From positions 143,537 to 170,684 of the forward strand of contig MU646596.1 in assembly GCA_026770585.1 (NCBI GenBank): DNA of 27,148 nucleotides, read 5' to 3'. Position 1 is the stretch's first letter, and each line of letters begins with the position of its first letter. The position numbers and the translations under genes were made by a program. A model generated the notes under the pieces. The model was given only the letters and a program-made list of their open reading frames with translations. It did not search any database and was not told where the DNA came from. This DNA is from Baffinella frigidus (lineage: Eukaryota; Cryptophyceae; Cryptomonadales; Baffinellaceae). Below, piece after piece: positions 1-6,844 of this stretch.

Positions 1-99
1 GGTCTTGCTCCAACGAGCCGAGGCCGGTCTTGCTCCAACGAGACCCGATACCAGACCGGTCTTGCTCCAACGAGCCGAGGCCGGTCTTGCTCCAAGACC
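1..99. repeat. 25-bp minisatellite, truncated by window edge
   Basis: About four units begin GGTCTTGCTCCAACGAG and continue CCGAGGCC. The second unit is longer and diverged, and the fourth is cut short. A degenerate continuation (CTCAACGAGACCGGTCTCG, GAGACCGTTTTGCTCACGA) runs to about 210. The short ORFs across it are a by-product of the repeat. Confidence 0.85.
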
Positions 100-104
100 G
101 TGGC

Positions 105-150
105 GCTTTGGTGCTTTGGTGCTTTGGTGCTTTGGTGCTTTGGTGCTTTG
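105..150. repeat. 8-bp tandem repeat (GCTTTGGT)n
   Basis: Five exact units of GCTTTGGT and a partial sixth, placed directly after the 25-bp minisatellite. Confidence 0.95.
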
Positions 151-221
151 TGTGGTTTTGCTCAACGAGACCGGTCTCGTATCCGAGACCGTTTTGCTCA
201 CGAACACTTGGTCTAGGGATA

Positions 222-421
222 CGGGTTTAGGGTTTAGGGTTTAAGGTTTAGGGTTTAGGGTTTAGGGTTTAGGGTTTAGGGTTTAGGGTTTAGGTTTGAG
301 GGTTTTGGGCTCAGGGTTTTAGGGTTCAGGGTCTAGTGTTTAGGGTTTAGGGTTTAGGGTTCAGGGTTTAGGGTTTAGGGTTTTAAGGTTTAGGGTTCAG
401 GGTTTTAGGTTTGAGGGTTTG
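222..421 (+). repeat. Interstitial telomere-like array, TTTAGGG on plus
   Basis: Runs of TTTAGGG with TTCAGGG, TTTAAGG and TTTGAGGG variants. The degeneracy and the following unique DNA argue for an interstitial or subtelomeric array rather than a living chromosome end. Confidence 0.9.
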
Positions 422-470
422 AGGAGCAGGCACTCGCGTGTCACGCGCCCTGCTTTGCAAAGGAAAAGCT

Positions 471-826
471 GCTGGAAGATAGCCCTATCTTGCAGCAACA
501 TGCCACCCTGGAGGCAACCCATGGGCAAATCGTAAGTCAATCTCCCACAGATGCGCCGGGAATGGTGCCTGAAATGACCCCGTGTCGGGGCCTGAAATGA
601 TGCGCGCGCGCGCTGTTCCCCCAGGCGAAAAAATGCAGACCGTTTCGCTCATCTGCTCCACCCTGGAACCCTGGAGGCACCTTATGGGAAAATCGATGGT
701 TTCTTAAGTCAACCCCCATACAATTGCGCCCGGAATCCGGGCGCATCTGTGGGAGATTGACTTAAGATTTGCCCCTGGGTTGCCTCCAGGGTGGCATGTA
801 GCTGGAAGATAGGGCTATCTTCCAGC
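471..826. mobile_element. Fold-back element, about 356 bp
   Basis: The left arm (about 471-560) and right arm (about 735-826) are inverted copies. They share GCCACCCTGGAGGCAACCCA, AGTCAATCTCCCACAGATG and an outer GCTGGAAGATAG. The right terminus at 801-826 is itself a palindrome with 12-bp arms around GG. The centre holds a second, diverged copy of the CCACCCTGGAGG/TTAAGTCAA module at about 657-716. No coding sequence is visible. Confidence 0.8.
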
Positions 827-833
827 AACCCCT

Positions 834-950
834 ACAGGGGTACCTCGCTCATAAGAAACTGCCCCCCCCATAGGAACCCCATAGGGCCCTAGGCATCGCC
901 TTACTGTAGGGCCCTATGGGGAGAGTTTCTTATGAGCGAGGTACCCCTGT
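834..950. mobile_element. MITE-like inverted repeat, family F
   Basis: Perfect 27-bp terminal arms: ACAGGGGTACCTCGCTCATA at 834 onward matches the reverse complement ending at 950. The inner stem contains CCCATAGGGCCCTA. ATCTTCCAGCAAC occurs just left (817-829) and right (951-963), a possible target-site or nested-insertion duplication shared with the preceding fold-back end. Confidence 0.85.
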
Positions 951-998
951 ATCTTCCAGCAACAGGGCGTACCTTTGCAGAATATGGCGCTCAAGTTA

Positions 999-1103
999 AT
1001 AGGGTAACGGCCTGAAAATGGGGTCCTTGGATTTTGGCCTACAGTAGGAGGTCCTAGGCAATGCCGTATGCCTAACTACTCCATTTTCAGGCCGTTAGCC
1101 TAT
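999..1103. mobile_element. MITE-like inverted repeat, family G copy 1
   Basis: Arms ATAGGGTAACGGCCTGAAAA and its reverse complement ending CGTTAGCCTAT enclose a CTACAGTAGG/AGGTCCTAGGCA core. It is related to copies at 8.7 and 16.0 kb. Confidence 0.8.
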
Positions 1104-1148
1104 GAAAGTGCGACGCCGGGCCTCAGCCTCAGCCTCGGTCAGGGTGCA

Positions 1149-1261
1149 TATCCCTTTTCCCCTTAAGTGGCCAGTAGGCGCATACGCCCTATCGTAGGGC
1201 CCTAGGACCTGCCTAGGACCTCTTGCTGGTCAATTTTGACCACCTGGCCACTTAAGGGATA
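1149..1261. mobile_element. MITE-like inverted repeat, family E copy 1
   Basis: Termini TATCCC and CTTAAGTGGCCAGTAGG face GGCCACTTAAGGGATA. A 6-bp insertion separates the outer and inner parts of the left arm. The core has CGCCCTATCGTAGGGCCCTA followed by AGGACCTGCCTAGG. Confidence 0.8.
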
Positions 1262-1280
1262 CGTGCTGTTCCCTGTAAGG

Positions 1281-1569
1281 GTCCACCAGGATGACTCCGA
1301 CGTGGACTCACTTTTTGTTGATTGCCAAAGGTCGATTTGTACCAGGGAATTAACCCGATCGGGCAACTTCTCCATACAAATCGCCCGTTGGAAACGACCA
1401 CTTTAGACGTGATGGTGGTCAATCAAAAGTTGCCGTAAGGGCAGGTTCCAGGAAATTGCTGGAAGTCGGCAAACGTTGACTCGAGCCCTCACGGGAGTTG
1501 ACTTTTGCGATTAACCCCCCTCAGGTCTAGCGTAGAACTCCTTAAGTCCCCTTTGGAGTCCTGGTGGGT
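1281..1569. mobile_element. Degenerate fold-back, family P copy 1
   Basis: GTCCACCAGGATGACTCC at the left is matched by inverted GGAGTCCTGGTGGG at the right. Inside lie GATTGCCAAAGGTCGATTTG, inverted TACAAATCGCCCGTTGG, and TTGACTTTTGCGATTAACCC. The last motif, with TCAGGTCTA, recurs at about 19310-19350. Boundaries are approximate. Confidence 0.5.
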
Positions 1570-1780
1570 ACGACCTCACCCTGACAGGTTATGATCCCAT
1601 GGATATAGACAGGTTATGACCTCCTGAGGGATCGAGAGCGCGTCTCCGAAGGGCGACTCCCCCTCTTTCTTCTTCTTCTTCTTTTGCTTTGTTGCCTGCG
1701 GCACACAACGTTACTACCGGCACGTCCCCAAGCAATTTGGTCACGTTACACCCTGAATTCCGCCCCCAAAGAAACCCTCG
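1570..1780. other. Non-coding stretch with element debris
   Basis: It holds a short (CTT)n run near 1666-1686 and, at about 1729-1790, a right-half fragment resembling family T at 26.8 kb (TCACGTTACACCCTGAATTC, then CAAAGAAACCCTCG). No supported gene. Confidence 0.4.
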
Positions 1781-1965
1781 TACCACATGAGGCTATCCAT
1801 GCGAACAGATTCATAACTTAATTATTGGATTATTGCCCAGGAAACACGCCAAAAGTCAGCATTTGATCACGTTTCCGTACGGACATCCGTACGGAAACGT
1901 GATCATTTCCCCACAAATATTAAAACGTCCTTTCATTCTGTTCGCATGGATAGCCTCGTGTGGTA
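1781..1965. mobile_element. MITE-like inverted repeat, family L copy 1
   Basis: Terminal arms TACCACATGAGGCTATCCAT and GCGAACAGA match the inverted TCTGTTCGCATGG and ATAGCCTCGTGTGGTA. An inner perfect palindrome (1864-1905, 20-bp arms around CA) contains TGATCACGTTTCCGTACGGA. A half copy lies at 10.8 kb. Confidence 0.85.
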
Positions 1966-1974
1966 GCCCACCGT

Positions 1975-2060
1975 GTGGAAAGGCTTTATATTCGCCCTTT
2001 TGTACTGGATGTATTTGCTCTAAAATACTTTTCAGGACGATCCAGAATGAAACACCTGTG
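1975..2060. mobile_element. Family K element, half copy
   Basis: TATTCGCCCTTTTGTACTGG, TTTGCTCTAAAATACTTTTC and CCAGAATGAAACAC correspond in reverse to the interior and one end of the family K elements at 18.57 and 25.36 kb. The other end is missing. Confidence 0.6.
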
Positions 2061-2119
2061 GTGAGATGGGGCTCACGCGCACGCGACACGGCCAGCACAC
2101 GCTTGAACTCGTAACGGAT

Positions 2120-2224
2120 TTATCCCTCAAGTGGCCAGTAGGCTCATACGCCCTACCGTAGGGTCTAAGGACCTGCCTAGGGCGAGTTAGGGTGAATATT
2201 CACCCCATCGGCACTTGAGGGATA
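2120..2224. mobile_element. MITE-like inverted repeat, family E copy 2
   Basis: Left arm TATCCCTCAAGTGGCC faces GGCACTTGAGGGATA. The core CGCCCTACCGTAGGG is followed by ACCTGCCTAGGGC and a short GGTGAATATTCACC palindrome. Confidence 0.8.
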
Positions 2225-2766
2225 CAGATATGCGAGTAAGAGAACGACCGAACCTCTGAGTGGAGCCGCGTCTTTGGTAGAGTACGCGTCTTCAGTACTG
2301 AATCTCCATGTACAGGGGTACAAACGCTTTACAGACGCTTGGCAGACGCTTTACAAAGTCCTTTAGGTCCTTTAGGTTCTTCGAGCTCCTAACGTAGGCG
2401 GACACCGGAACTGGTTCTGTCGAAAGGCCATGCTTCCTTTCGGATCACACCAAGCCCCCCTGTACAGAGGATCGCGGCAGAAACCGGCTAAAAGGTGTCC
2501 TTATCGGGCGGGGCCCAGCTGGATCGCGAGCGCTACACAACGCTCGCCAGGACATATCTCTGTAGAGTTTACATGAAGGGTACACAGGGTGTCCTCATCG
2601 GGCATACAGTCTTTTCCCGCCGCATCTGTTGCTTTACAATCAACAGCGGTCTCTCTCCCTCAGGGGGTCCCAGCGGGAGATCATTTCAAGCCCCTCACCC
2701 TGCAAGTTGCACCAGAATCGTTCAGGTGGACACATCATCAAAGGCCCCGTTGGCTGGTAATTTCAA
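2225..2766. other. Stretch without a supported gene, small repeats
   Basis: Short direct repeats occur near 2327-2380 (ACGCTTTACAGACGCTTGG, CCTTTAGG). GTGTCCTTATCGGGC near 2496 recurs as GTGTCCTCATCGGGC near 2589. About 2690-2760 contains a dispersed repeat: GGACACATCATCAAAGGCCC recurs near 3031, and TTGCACCAGAATCGTT matches, in reverse, a copy near 18.09 kb. The 95- and 76-codon ORFs here lack coding character. Confidence 0.4.
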
Positions 2767-2897
2767 AGGAAATCGGTTTTAATTTAAAACTTTCTGGTGA
2801 TGAAATTTACCACACATAATGAGTTTTACTAGTAATATTAAAGCATTCGAGTAGTATTTTTCATTGAACCCAATGGGTTTATATTAAAACATGTTCC
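2767..2897. mobile_element. Family A MITE, GGTTTTAATTTAAAAC type, copy 1
   Basis: Left arm GGAAATCGGTTTTAATTTAA with ATGAAATTTACCACAC faces a degraded GTAGTATTTTTCATTG and TTTATATTAAAACATG. The centre has TTTTACTAGTAATATTAAAG, a hallmark shared with copies at 4.6 and 10.2 kb. Confidence 0.75.
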
Positions 2898-2914
2898 GTA
2901 TGAAATTGGGAGGG

Positions 2915-2980
2915 GGGAGGCCGCACCCCTGCAGACGCCTCGCCAGTCGTTTCATACGCCTCCAGCTCTTGACGGTAGGG
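2915..2980 (-). pseudogene. Exon-like piece YRQELEAYETTGEASAGV, copy 1
   Basis: On the minus strand the sequence reads PYRQELEAYETTGEASAGV. It is preceded by a pyrimidine-A tract and CCGTCAAG, a weakened version of the CCGTCAG acceptor in the better copy at about 3254. I do not recognise the protein. Three local copies of the same segment (about 2.92, 3.07 and 3.20 kb) indicate tandem duplication, and the G-rich run downstream differs in length between copies. It could be the 3' end of the minus-strand LRR gene or an exon remnant. Confidence 0.45.
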
Positions 2981-3062
2981 TTTTTTAAAAAGAGAACTGT
3001 ACTGGACACACACAAAGAATCTTTGAGTTGGACACATCATCGAAGGCCCCGGTGGCTGGTTA

Positions 3063-3108
3063 TTGGGAGGGGGGGGGCACACCCCGGCAGACGCCACTCG
3101 ACAGTGCT
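3063..3108 (-). pseudogene. Truncated middle copy of the YRQELEAYE piece
   Basis: Only the end homologous to SAGVCPP is retained (GCACACCCCGGCAGACGCC on plus). The front half is replaced by unrelated sequence. It lies between copies 1 and 3. Confidence 0.45.
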
Positions 3109-3198
3109 CTCTCCCTACGGGAGTGGCCGGGTTTATAATTTGAATCAGCACCAGTTGCTTTACAAAACTAATTATGGGGGGCGTCACTATTAAATTGG

Positions 3199-3254
3199 GA
3201 GTGGGGGGGGCACACCCCGGCAGACGCCTCGCCCGTTTCATACGCCTCCAGCTC
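3199..3254 (-). CDS. Candidate exon ELEAYETGEASAGV, copy 3
   Basis: Read on minus, a T-rich tract followed by AACCCCTACCGTCAG gives a good 3' splice site. The exon then reads ELEAYETGEASAGVCPP in an open frame. Compared with copy 1 it has lost one Thr codon (ETTGE to ETGE) and keeps the frame, which is mild evidence of coding constraint. A related fragment (GQERLASAS) sits just right, at about 3295-3335. Function unknown. Exon end not determined. Confidence 0.45.
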
Positions 3255-3344
3255 CTGACGGTAGGGGTTAAAAAAAGAGATACATTTAAATTCATGTGCG
3301 AGGCAGACGCGAGACGCTCCTGACCGTCACGAGAGACATTCAAC

Positions 3345-3494
3345 CATACAGCGGACTTCGAAGGGATTTTGAATAACCCCTAGGCGATGGCCCTACGATA
3401 GACAACCCGTAGGGACTTAGGGGGGTTCCTACGGATAAGGTAACGAAAACTCTGCCCGATTTGGGCCGAAAATTCCTTCGTAGCCCGCTGTGTG
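3345..3494. mobile_element. MITE-like inverted repeat, family C copy 1
   Basis: Termini CATACAGCGGACTTCGAAGG and inverted CCTTCGTAGCCCGCTGTGTG. The inside carries the C core: CCCTACGATAG, AACCCGTAGGGACTTAGG and TTCCTACGGATAAGGTAACG. The same core occurs at 5.6, 7.9, 15.3 and 20.3 kb. Confidence 0.85.
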
Positions 3495-3500
3495 AATGGA

Positions 3501-3516
3501 ATCTGGAATTCCAGAT
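3501..3516. repeat. 16-bp perfect palindrome
   Basis: ATCTGGAATTCCAGAT is an exact palindrome just right of the family C element. Confidence 0.9.
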
Positions 3517-3651
3517 GTGGAGTCATTTCCATCAACAACCAAAAAGTAGTTGGTGTCGGTTTTGAGCTCGTTTTGGTATCGGAGATTGAGCTCATGGATT
3601 ATGAGCTCACACTCCGACCTCCTGAACGCGTCCAGGTTCCAGAGAGGAGAG

Positions 3652-3788
3652 CCACGCCGGATTCTTGGAAGGGGTCACCGAAAGTCATTTCCCTGGACGG
3701 ACTAAGGGGGGTTGTTTACTTTTGGGATAGTTGAACCTAAAACAGACGGTCGGAAAGGGCCAAATCCCCTCGAGCAATCTGGCGTGCC
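3652..3788. mobile_element. Family H MITE copy 1
   Basis: Starts CCACGCCGGATTCTTGGAAG and ends in inverted ATCTGGCGTG. Its right end runs directly into the left end of a family J element, and both lie inside a larger fold-back. Confidence 0.7.
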
Positions 3789-3995
3789 ACTTAGCAGCGG
3801 CCGAGGTTTTTTTCGACTTGAATTCAAGGCCGAATTCCGGTTTAGGTTCCAGGGCAATGGACACGATTCCAGTAAAAATCGTTTAGATGGACTGCATCCG
3901 TGAAGTCCTCGTTGGCTGCTAAGTGGAGGGGCGGGCACCGTTCAACTATCTCAAAAGTAAACAATTCCCCTTGGTCCTTCCAGGGAAATGACTTT
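3681..3995. repeat. Large fold-back spanning H and J elements
   Basis: The segment 3681-3736 (AAAGTCATTTCCCTGGACGG ... GGGATAGTTGAAC) is repeated inverted at 3940-3995 (GTTCAACTATCTCAAAAGTA ... GGAAATGACTTT). The arms are about 56 bp and clearly alike. The J element sits in the loop. Confidence 0.85.
3787..3926. mobile_element. Family J MITE copy 1
   Basis: Terminal repeats CCACTTAGCAGC and GCTGCTAAGTGG flank a diverged stem (TTGAATTCAAGGCCGAATTC inside). Related to elements at 17.95-18.19 kb. Confidence 0.8.
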
Positions 3996-4111
3996 TGAGG
4001 GGGACGCACCTCCAACAGGAATTCCTTGAGCACAGGCCATCCCTCCTGGACCATGGTTGACTTTCAGCATCACAACTACTTTTGGAGGAAGGAGGATGTG
4101 CGACTTTCAGG

Positions 4112-4153
4112 ACCGCAACCACTTTTGTTTTTGAAACGAAACGCGTGCCGACC
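4112..4153. repeat. Dispersed repeat, inverted copy of the 5.8-kb motif
   Basis: CCGCAACCACTTTTGTTTTT followed by GAAACGAAACGCGTGCCGAC is the reverse complement of the two tandem units at 5811-5881. Confidence 0.85.
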
Positions 4154-4470
4154 ACTCGAGAATGCTGGAAGATCCTATTTATATGTGGGGTTGTAAATGT
4201 GTGTACCAGGATAAGGTATTCCAACCTCGTGACTGGCCAATATATGGCTAGTTACGTGACCAATCAACGACATTTACTACAAAAATGCCCACTTTTAAAA
4301 GCACATCGGTTTTAAATAGGCCCTTCTAGTATTCTCGTGTGGGACGGCGGACGCGCGGGTCTAAATCATCATCATCCATTGTTGTTCATCATCCATTGTT
4401 GTTGGCACATAATCATTATCAGTCGTTGTTCCACCATCACAAATGTCCACACGAGCTACAATTTTCTTTC
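4154..4470. other. Stretch without a supported gene
   Basis: AT-rich, unremarkable sequence. Two units of ATCATCCATTGTTGTT lie at about 4366-4402. No exon signature seen. Confidence 0.4.
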
Positions 4471-4473
4471 TTT

Positions 4474-4552
4474 CTAGCTCTCCCTGAGTTTTCTTCTGGC
4501 TCGTCCTCAAGGCTTTCTACTCGCCCGTGTGTACTGAATTTCTGCTCTTAAA
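4474..4552. mobile_element. Family K element, half copy
   Basis: Starts CTAGCTCTCCCTGAGTTTTC and continues TTCTGGCTCGTCCTCAAGGC and TTTCTGCTCTTAAATACT, like the left half of the elements at 18568 and 25359. The right terminus is missing. Confidence 0.65.
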
Positions 4553-4600
4553 TACTTATATTTTGATTGAATCAATCCAAATACGTACATTTGGATTTTA

Positions 4601-4738
4601 TAGGGAAACGTTTTTAATTTAAAACCATTGGATTCAATGAAAAATACTACACGAAGGCTTTGATATTACTAGTAAAACTCGTTCCGTGTAGTAAATTTCA
4701 TTACCAGATAGCTTTAAATTAGAAAAGTTTCTCTGTGA
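4601..4738. mobile_element. Family A MITE, GGGAAACGG type, copy 2
   Basis: Left AGGGAAACGTTTTTAATTTA and ATGAAAAATACTACACG face CGTGTAGTAAATTTCATTAC and CTTTAAATTAGAAAAGTTTC. The centre is ATATTACTAGTAAAACTCGT. Confidence 0.85.
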
Positions 4739-4741
4739 GAT

Positions 4742-4793
4742 TGGGGGGCACCGCGTGGCCCTTCCGCGCAGTCATAAACATGCAGCGGGACGT
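4742..4793 (-). pseudogene. LRR-tail exon remnant (RGHAV type), copy 1
   Basis: Minus-strand homologue of the intact QVFMTARRGHAVRPNLI segment at about 5255-5310, with changes that break the frame (it now reads DNVPLHVYDCAEGPRG). The upstream side, where the LRR core should continue after DNV, is replaced by half of a family A MITE. The downstream side abuts the terminus of the complete family A MITE at 4601-4738. Confidence 0.6.
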
Positions 4794-4795
4794 TG

Positions 4796-4876
4796 TCATA
4801 CTACTAGTAAAACTCGTTCTGTGTAGTAAATTTTATTACCATAAAATTTCAAATCAAAACCGTTTTCCTATGAGAT
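4796..4876. mobile_element. Family A MITE, right half only
   Basis: Begins ACTACTAGTAAAACTCG, then GTGTAGTAAATTTTATTACC and TCAAAACCGTTTTCCTATGA. It starts exactly where the LRR exon homology breaks off. Confidence 0.8.
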
Positions 4877-5015
4877 TTCATCTCGGAACATACCAGAATC
4901 TGTCCACATAAAAAGGCGTAATCCAGCATCATTATGTCCCTAAAATAGCATATACACCCTTATCTTCGGCGTCGGAAGCATGAGATAGCGGGACAGATTC
5001 TGGCTTGTTCCGAAA
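4877..5015. other. Non-coding spacer
   Basis: Includes a small inverted pair CGGAACATACCAGAATCTGT / ACAGATTCTGGCTTGTTCCG (about 4885-4905 and 4992-5012), a fold-back of about 130 bp with no other feature. Confidence 0.5.
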
Positions 5016-5017
5016 TT

Positions 5018-5083
5018 AGATTGGAACGCACCGCGTGGCCCCTCCGCCCTGTCATAAACACTTGCCCCGAGACGCTGCCTTAT
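5018..5083 (-). pseudogene. LRR-tail exon remnant (RGHAV type), copy 2
   Basis: Minus strand reads SVSGQVFMTGRRGHAVRSNL, in frame with the intact copy near 5300. As in copy 1, the homology ends at the position of NV and continues into half of a family A MITE. The shared break suggests that a MITE-interrupted copy was duplicated, or that the site was hit twice. Confidence 0.6.
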
Positions 5084-5085
5084 TA

Positions 5086-5125
5086 CTAGTAAAACTCGTT
5101 CTGAGTAGTAAATTCCATTGCCAGA
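5086..5125. mobile_element. Family A MITE fragment
   Basis: TTACTAGTAAAACTCGTTCT and GTAGTAAATTCCATTGCC only. It is shorter than the half copy at 4796. Confidence 0.75.
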
Positions 5126-5254
5126 TGGTTTGACATTATTCCTCTTGCAGAGGCTCTTGCAGAGCGCTGCCCACCGAGACAAAAGTCGACGGTGGAACGT
5201 CTCAAAGCAAAAGTGGAACCTCCGTTAACTTAAGGAAACGGTGGAAAACCGTTT

Positions 5255-5381
5255 TCCTATGAGATTGGGGCGCACCGCGTGGCCCCTGCGCGCAGTCATG
5301 AACACTTGCTCTGGGACGTTGTCCAGCACGTTGTTCCGGATGTCCAGCCACTTGAGCTTGTGCAGGCTGTTTCGGGGGAAA
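5255..5381 (-). CDS. LRR exon, best-preserved copy (LKWLDIRNNVLDNVP)
   Basis: On minus the segment reads NSLHKLKWLDIRNNVLDNVP and then EQVFMTARRGHAVRPNLI. The LxxLxxLDIRNNxLxxVP spacing is a leucine-rich-repeat unit of the typical type, a curved solenoid fold used for protein binding. It is the only one of the local copies that joins LRR core and RGHAV tail without interruption. The piece downstream on minus runs into a terminus of a family A MITE (AATCTCATAGGAAAACGG). No certain splice site was found. Likely one exon of a multi-exon LRR protein gene on the minus strand, and homologous pieces follow at 5.5 and 5.7 kb. Start and end are approximate. Confidence 0.7.
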
Positions 5382-5512
5382 AGGGGTCACGAGGCGCATC
5401 GCTGCCGAGCGAGGACCGGACACAATGAAAAAAATCACCTGGATCCTTAGGAAATGGACTTTTGAAATGAAGAAGCTGAAACCGGAAATTCGGTCTCAGC
5501 TTGGGAAGGGAC

Positions 5513-5582
5513 GTTGTCGAGCACGTTGTTGCGGATGTCCAGCCACTTGAGCTTGTGGAGACTGTTTCGGGGGAAAACGGGG
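5513..5582 (-). CDS. LRR exon copy (LKWLDIRNNVLDNV)
   Basis: Minus strand reads NSLHKLKWLDIRNNVLDNV, almost the same as the unit at about 5.35 kb including the preceding CCCCCGAAACAG. The downstream part (EQVFMTARR) is absent. Either a truncated tandem duplicate or an alternative exon. Confidence 0.6.
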
Positions 5583-5586
5583 TTCG

Positions 5587-5680
5587 GACCCTACGGTAGG
5601 CAACCCGTAGGGACATAGGGGGTTCCCACGGATAAGGTAACGGAAAGGTGGTCCAATTCGGGCCGAAAATCCTTTCGTAG
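5587..5680. mobile_element. Family C element, right part
   Basis: CCCTACGGTAGGCAACCCGT, GGTTCCCACGGATAAGGTAA and AAAATCCTTTCGTAGCCCC match the family C element at 3345. The left terminus (CACACAGCGG) is missing. It lies between two LRR exon copies. Confidence 0.75.
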
Positions 5681-5715
5681 CCCCATGTGTCGGTAAGGTG
5701 TGGGACACTTAATAC

Positions 5716-5785
5716 GGGACGTTGCCAAGCACGTTGTTGTGGATGACGAGCCACTTGAGCGTGTGGAGGCGGTTTCGAGCGCGTT
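5716..5785 (-). CDS. LRR exon copy, diverged (LKWLVIHNNVLGNVP)
   Basis: Minus strand reads RNRLHTLKWLVIHNNVLGNV and then P. The LRR leucines are kept while other positions differ from the 5.35- and 5.55-kb units. This suggests an older duplicate still under some constraint, or a neighbouring repeat of the same solenoid. Exon ends not resolved. Confidence 0.6.
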
Positions 5786-5810
5786 TTCTCGATTCGTTTC
5801 AAACGTTTTC

Positions 5811-5881
5811 ACGTTTCGTTTCAAAAAACAAAAGTGGTTGTCGGCACACGTTTCGTTTCAAAAACAAAAGTGGTTGCGGGG
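5811..5881. repeat. Two tandem units of a dispersed motif
   Basis: ACGTTTCGTTTCAAAAA(A)CAAAAGTGGTTG occurs twice (37- and about 34-bp units). An inverted single unit lies at 4112-4153. Confidence 0.9.
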
Positions 5882-5997
5882 CCACGAGGCTCATAACCGA
5901 TCTCGGTAAGGAACCCATAACCTGACGAGCCCCCCCCCCCGAGCGTGGGGCTATTTCGGGGAGAAAGCGAGATTGTTGTTCCAAGCAACTCTCAATC

Positions 5998-6123
5998 CCA
6001 CGCCAGAGCCTTGGAAGGGGTCGCCAAAAGTCAACCCCCCCTCAAGGCAGTGGGTTTCAAAAGTCAAAGAACCTTATGAGAAAGGTTTTTTAAAAATCTA
6101 CACCCACATCCAATCTGGCGTGG
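5998..6123. mobile_element. Family H MITE copy 2
   Basis: CCACGCCAGAGCCTTGGAAG at the left, TCTGGCGTGG at the right, 126 bp, with CGCCAAAAGTCAA and TTTCAAAAGTCAA inside. Confidence 0.85.
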
Positions 6124-6173
6124 TTCGTTCCATGAAAATACACGGCCGGCTCTACGAAACCCGCCGTGTGGTC

Positions 6174-6291
6174 CCACGCCAGATTGCTCGGGGGGGGTTC
6201 GGCTCTTTCCGACCGTCCCATTTGACTTTTGAAAACCGCTGCACTGAGGGGGAATTGACTTTTGGCGATCCCTTCCAGGACTCTGGCGTGG
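6174..6291. mobile_element. Family H MITE copy 3, opposite orientation
   Basis: CCACGCCAGATTGCTC at the left and GACTCTGGCGTGG at the right. The interior (TTTGACTTTTGAAAACCGCT, TTGACTTTTGGCGATCCCTT) is inverted relative to copy 2, so copies 2 and 3 face each other across about 50 bp. Confidence 0.85.
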
Positions 6292-6299
6292 TGAGGGTC

Positions 6300-6362
6300 A
6301 CCTGCGCGCGAGGAAAAGTGGGAGGATCTGGAGCGCGTTGTTGTTCAGGTCGAGCGTCTCTT
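6300..6362 (-). pseudogene. LRR exon, truncated copy (ETLDLNNNALQILP)
   Basis: Minus strand reads ETLDLNNNALQILPLF and onward, homologous to the fuller copy at 6528-6640. The homology stops where the exon would continue toward LSSL; an 18-20-bp minisatellite has taken its place. Confidence 0.6.
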
Positions 6363-6363
6363 C

Positions 6364-6525
6364 GCTTATCCTGCCAACTGACGCCCTATCCTGCCCCAAC
6401 TGCCGCCCTATCCTACCAACCGCCGCCCTATCCAGCCAACTGCCGCCCTATCCTGCCCCAACTGCCGCCCTATCCTGCCAGCCACCGCCCTATCCCGCCA
6501 ACCGACACCCTATCCTGCCAACGGA
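6364..6525. repeat. 18-20-bp minisatellite between two exon copies
   Basis: About nine units of CCGCCCTATCCTGCCAACTG with indels. It sits exactly between the truncated and full copies of the LDLNNNALQILP exon. Confidence 0.9.
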
Positions 6526-6527
6526 TC

Positions 6528-6640
6528 ACCTGCGCGCGAGGGCGAGTGGGAGGATCTGGAGCGCGTTGTTGTTCAGGTCGAGCGTCTCGAGCGAAGACAG
6601 CTCCAGCAGCTCCAGGGGGAAGTCGGACCCGCCGCGACAC
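6528..6640 (-). CDS. LRR exon, fullest copy (CALCRGGSDFP ... LDLNNNALQILP)
   Basis: On minus the frame reads CALCRGGSDFPLELLEL, then SSLETLDLNNNALQILPLAL, then AR, before CGCGCGCAGGTGATC. LxxLxxLDLNNNxLxxLP is a clear typical-type LRR unit. The CxxC-GGSDFPLELL lead-in is repeated in three further local copies at 6.72-7.01 kb. The motif is far more regular than the plus-strand 291-codon reading of the same DNA. GCGCAG/GTGATC at the end could be a splice boundary. Probably one exon of the minus-strand LRR gene. Confidence 0.7.
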
Positions 6641-6661
6641 AGCGCACAGTCTCCTGGATTT

Positions 6662-6716
6662 CAGAGTGGTTCAGGAGAGGTTCATGAGTGGTTCAGGAGT
6701 GGTTCAGGAGAAAGTC
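6662..6716. repeat. 12-bp repeat (GAGTGGTTCAGG)n, block 1
   Basis: Degenerate units of GAGTGGTTCAGG between copies of the CALCRGGSDFP piece. A second, longer block lies at 6845-6960. Confidence 0.85.
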
Positions 6717-6719
6717 AGA

Positions 6720-6748
6720 ACCCTCCGGCACAGCACGCAGTCCCCTGG
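6720..6748 (-). pseudogene. CALCRGGSDFP fragment, shortest copy
   Basis: Only GGCACAGCACGCAGTCCCCT (plus strand) is retained from the start of the exon, flanked by repeats. Confidence 0.4.
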
Positions 6749-6773
6749 TGAAGGGTTCAGGGTTAAGGGTTTG

Positions 6774-6843
6774 CTCGAGCGACAACAGCTCCAGCAGATC
6801 CAGGGGGAAGTCGGACCCGCCGCGACACAAAGCACAGTCTCCT
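6774..6843 (-). pseudogene. CALCRGGSDFPLDLLELLSLE, tandem exon copy
   Basis: Minus strand reads CALCRGGSDFPLDLLELLS and then LEQ. It is open and collinear with the full copy, but stops before the LDLNNNALQ part. The sequence before CALC ends CACCAGGAGACTG, as in the full copy. Confidence 0.6.
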
Positions 6844-6844
6844 G

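Noticed and set aside
222-421. True chromosome end
   Set aside because: The array is degenerate, short, and followed and preceded by other sequence.
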